Shown: in pieces, positions 11,770-13,095 of the stretch
Position numbering within the stretch: the first letter of the stretch is position 1
Layout: each line of letters opens with the position of its first letter
DNA from: Bacteroidaceae bacterium
GTDB lineage: Bacteria; Bacteroidota; Bacteroidia; Bacteroidales; Bacteroidaceae
Direction: 5' to 3'
NCBI GenBank assembly: GCA_900765575.1
Contig: CAAFRW010000021.1
Coordinates: 1-13,095, forward strand
Length of the DNA: 13,095 bases
The notes under the pieces: generated by a model
What the model was told of the DNA's origin: nothing
Seen by the model: the letters and a program-made list of their open reading frames with translations, nothing else
Database searches by the model: none
Translations under genes and position numbers: made by a program

Positions 11770-13095
11770 ATGAGAAAAAAGATATATATCTTCGTTGTTT
11801 TGCTCCTTTCGCTTTCCTCCTGCAACAGTTGGCTGGATGTGGAGCTGGAAAACAAAGTGGACGATGACAAATTGTTCAGTTCGGCGCAAGGTTTCAAGGA
11901 GGCCCTGGCCGGTGTATACAGCGAAATGTCGAAATCAAGTTTATACGGGCAATCGCTCACTATGGAGTATCTTGATTTGTTCGCTTCTTACTACTCTTAT
12001 ACAGGGGTGGCAAGCACCTACGAATATTGGAAAGACTATAATTATGAGAACTCCGGCGTGAAATCGTCCATCGCTTCCATTTGGCAGCGCCTTTACCATA
12101 ACATCGGGCAAGCCAACAGTATTCTGGAATGGGCCGATAAAAAGGCGTCCATCCTGACGGAAGAGGAGTATAACCAGTTCCGGGGTGAGGCGTTGGGTTT
12201 ACGTGCCTACATGCACTTCGACCTTTATCGCTTGTTTGCTCCCGATGTGAAGCGTTTGCCGAAAGCCGACGGTATACCGTATAACAAGCAGTTTGGTGTG
12301 TCGCTGCCCCCTATGTACTCTTGCGAGGAGACCATACAGCTCATTATTAACGACCTGCTGGAGGCCGAGCGTTGCCTGGCCAACGACCCTATCACCAAGG
12401 TGGTGCCCTACGAGATTGTATCGGTAAAGGAGGACGGAGGTACAATCATCGACGCCGATGCCAAAGATGCTGCCGACCAGTATGTAGCCCGCATCAACCT
12501 CTATGCCGTAAAGGCCATGCTGGCGCGTGCTTATCAGGCCCGTGGCGAATACACGAAGGCTATAGAGAAAGCGAATGAAGTGATAAATAGCGGTAAATTC
12601 CGCCTGTTGGAGTTTTCCAGTATCGACCAGAGTGAAACTTCGGTTGATAAGCTCTTCTCAGACGAACATGTATTTGCTTTGCGTAATCGGGAACTGGGCA
12701 ATTATAGCACGGCCCTGCATCATACCAAAGTGTCGGGTGGAGTAACCTCTTTTGCTCCGCTACCGTTTGATAACGTAGCATCGATGTACGAGAGTAACAA
12801 CGATGACGTACGTTATGCCAAATGGTTCGATTTGGGTTCGTTCACTAAGTTTTTAAGCGATAGTACCAATGTGTATTATCCGAAAATGGCGATGATAAAG
12901 CTCTCCGAGATGTATCTGTTGGTAGCCGAGTGCAGTTATCACAAGAATCCGGCTCAGTCACTCAAGAGTATCAATGAGCTGCGCAATCATCGTATTCGTA
13001 ACAATCAGGAGTGGACTTCCATCACCCAATCGTACATCTTCGATGAGATGAAACGTGAATATGTGGGCGAGGGACAGATGTGGTACGTATACAAG
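11770..13095 (+). CDS. SusD/RagB-family nutrient-binding lipoprotein (3' end beyond window)
   Basis: An open frame of 442 codons runs from the ATG at 11770 to the end of the window, starting 12 bases after the susC stop, so the two form one operon. The N-terminus is a lipoprotein signal: MRKK, a hydrophobic core and the lipobox LSSC with Cys18. The mature protein starts CNSWLDVELENKVDDDKLFS, a classic SusD opening. Later segments are RGEALGLRAYMHFDLYRLFA, the helix-rich TPR part around YAVKAMLARAYQARGEYTKA, and the C-terminal RagB/SusD domain with MIKLSEMYLLVAECSY and NELRNHRI. It sits on the extracellular face as a lid over the SusC channel and captures the ligand. Probably about 40-60 residues are missing at the right edge. 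No damage is seen. Confidence 0.95.
   Translation, partial: MRKKIYIFVVLLLSLSSCNSWLDVELENKVDDDKLFSSAQGFKEALAGVYSEMSKSSLYGQSLTMEYLDLFASYYSYTGVASTYEYWKDYNYENSGVKSSIASIWQRLYHNIGQANSILEWADKKASILTEEEYNQFRGEALGLRAYMHFDLYRLFAPDVKRLPKADGIPYNKQFGVSLPPMYSCEETIQLIINDLLEAERCLANDPITKVVPYEIVSVKEDGGTIIDADAKDAADQYVARINLYAVKAMLARAYQARGEYTKAIEKANEVINSGKFRLLEFSSIDQSETSVDKLFSDEHVFALRNRELGNYSTALHHTKVSGGVTSFAPLPFDNVASMYESNNDDVRYAKWFDLGSFTKFLSDSTNVYYPKMAMIKLSEMYLLVAECSYHKNPAQSLKSINELRNHRIRNNQEWTSITQSYIFDEMKREYVGEGQMWYVYK

Overview
The window is from a Bacteroidales genome, most likely a gut Bacteroides or close relative. The evidence is a SusC/SusD outer-membrane pair, promoters of the Bacteroides type (-7 TAnnTTTG with a TTG/TTTG element 19-21 bases upstream), weak Shine-Dalgarno sequences, and a lipoprotein with a Bacteroidota-type signal peptide. 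The left and middle parts (1-8500) are AT-rich accessory DNA. The susCD part (8563 to the end) is more GC-rich and looks like a settled carbohydrate-uptake locus.

Layout. 26-1614: a lipoprotein of the flavin-reductase fold (minus) divergent from an AraC-family regulator (plus). 1638-5245: two complete AbiE-type (type IV) toxin-antitoxin/abortive-infection operons in tandem on the minus strand. Each has a winged-helix AbiEi-like antitoxin followed by an AbiEii-like nucleotidyltransferase, with ATGA stop/start overlaps, and the two promoter regions share a 13-bp motif. 5592-7539: a small toxin-antitoxin island bounded by two ~158-bp direct repeats. Each repeat carries a strong hairpin terminator and a ~25-codon relic of a sigma-54 activator (WPGNVREL motif). 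Inside are a RHH antitoxin with a YafQ-like toxin, and a HigB-like toxin with an XRE antitoxin. Both antitoxins are intact, but both toxin genes carry frameshifts. 7612-7776: a 54-residue rubredoxin.

7777-8562 holds no convincing complete gene but is rich in structure. First comes a hairpin, then four (possibly five) copies of the palindrome TTGTGCACAA set at exactly 23-bp intervals. Next is a 21-bp perfect inverted repeat pair (8259-8279 and 8504-8524) enclosing a good Bacteroides promoter that points away from susC. This is the architecture of a phase-variable invertible promoter, shown here in the OFF orientation. 8563 to the end: susC-like TonB-dependent transporter (1064 aa) and a susD-like lipoprotein cut off by the window end.

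How the parts may work together (inference): the SusCD pair would import a glycan or other nutrient and be switched on or off in the population by inversion of the 8259-8524 segment through a recombinase coded elsewhere. The AbiE operons are probable phage defence and may cross-regulate. The small island looks like a decaying toxin-antitoxin cassette brought in or bounded by a repeated element.
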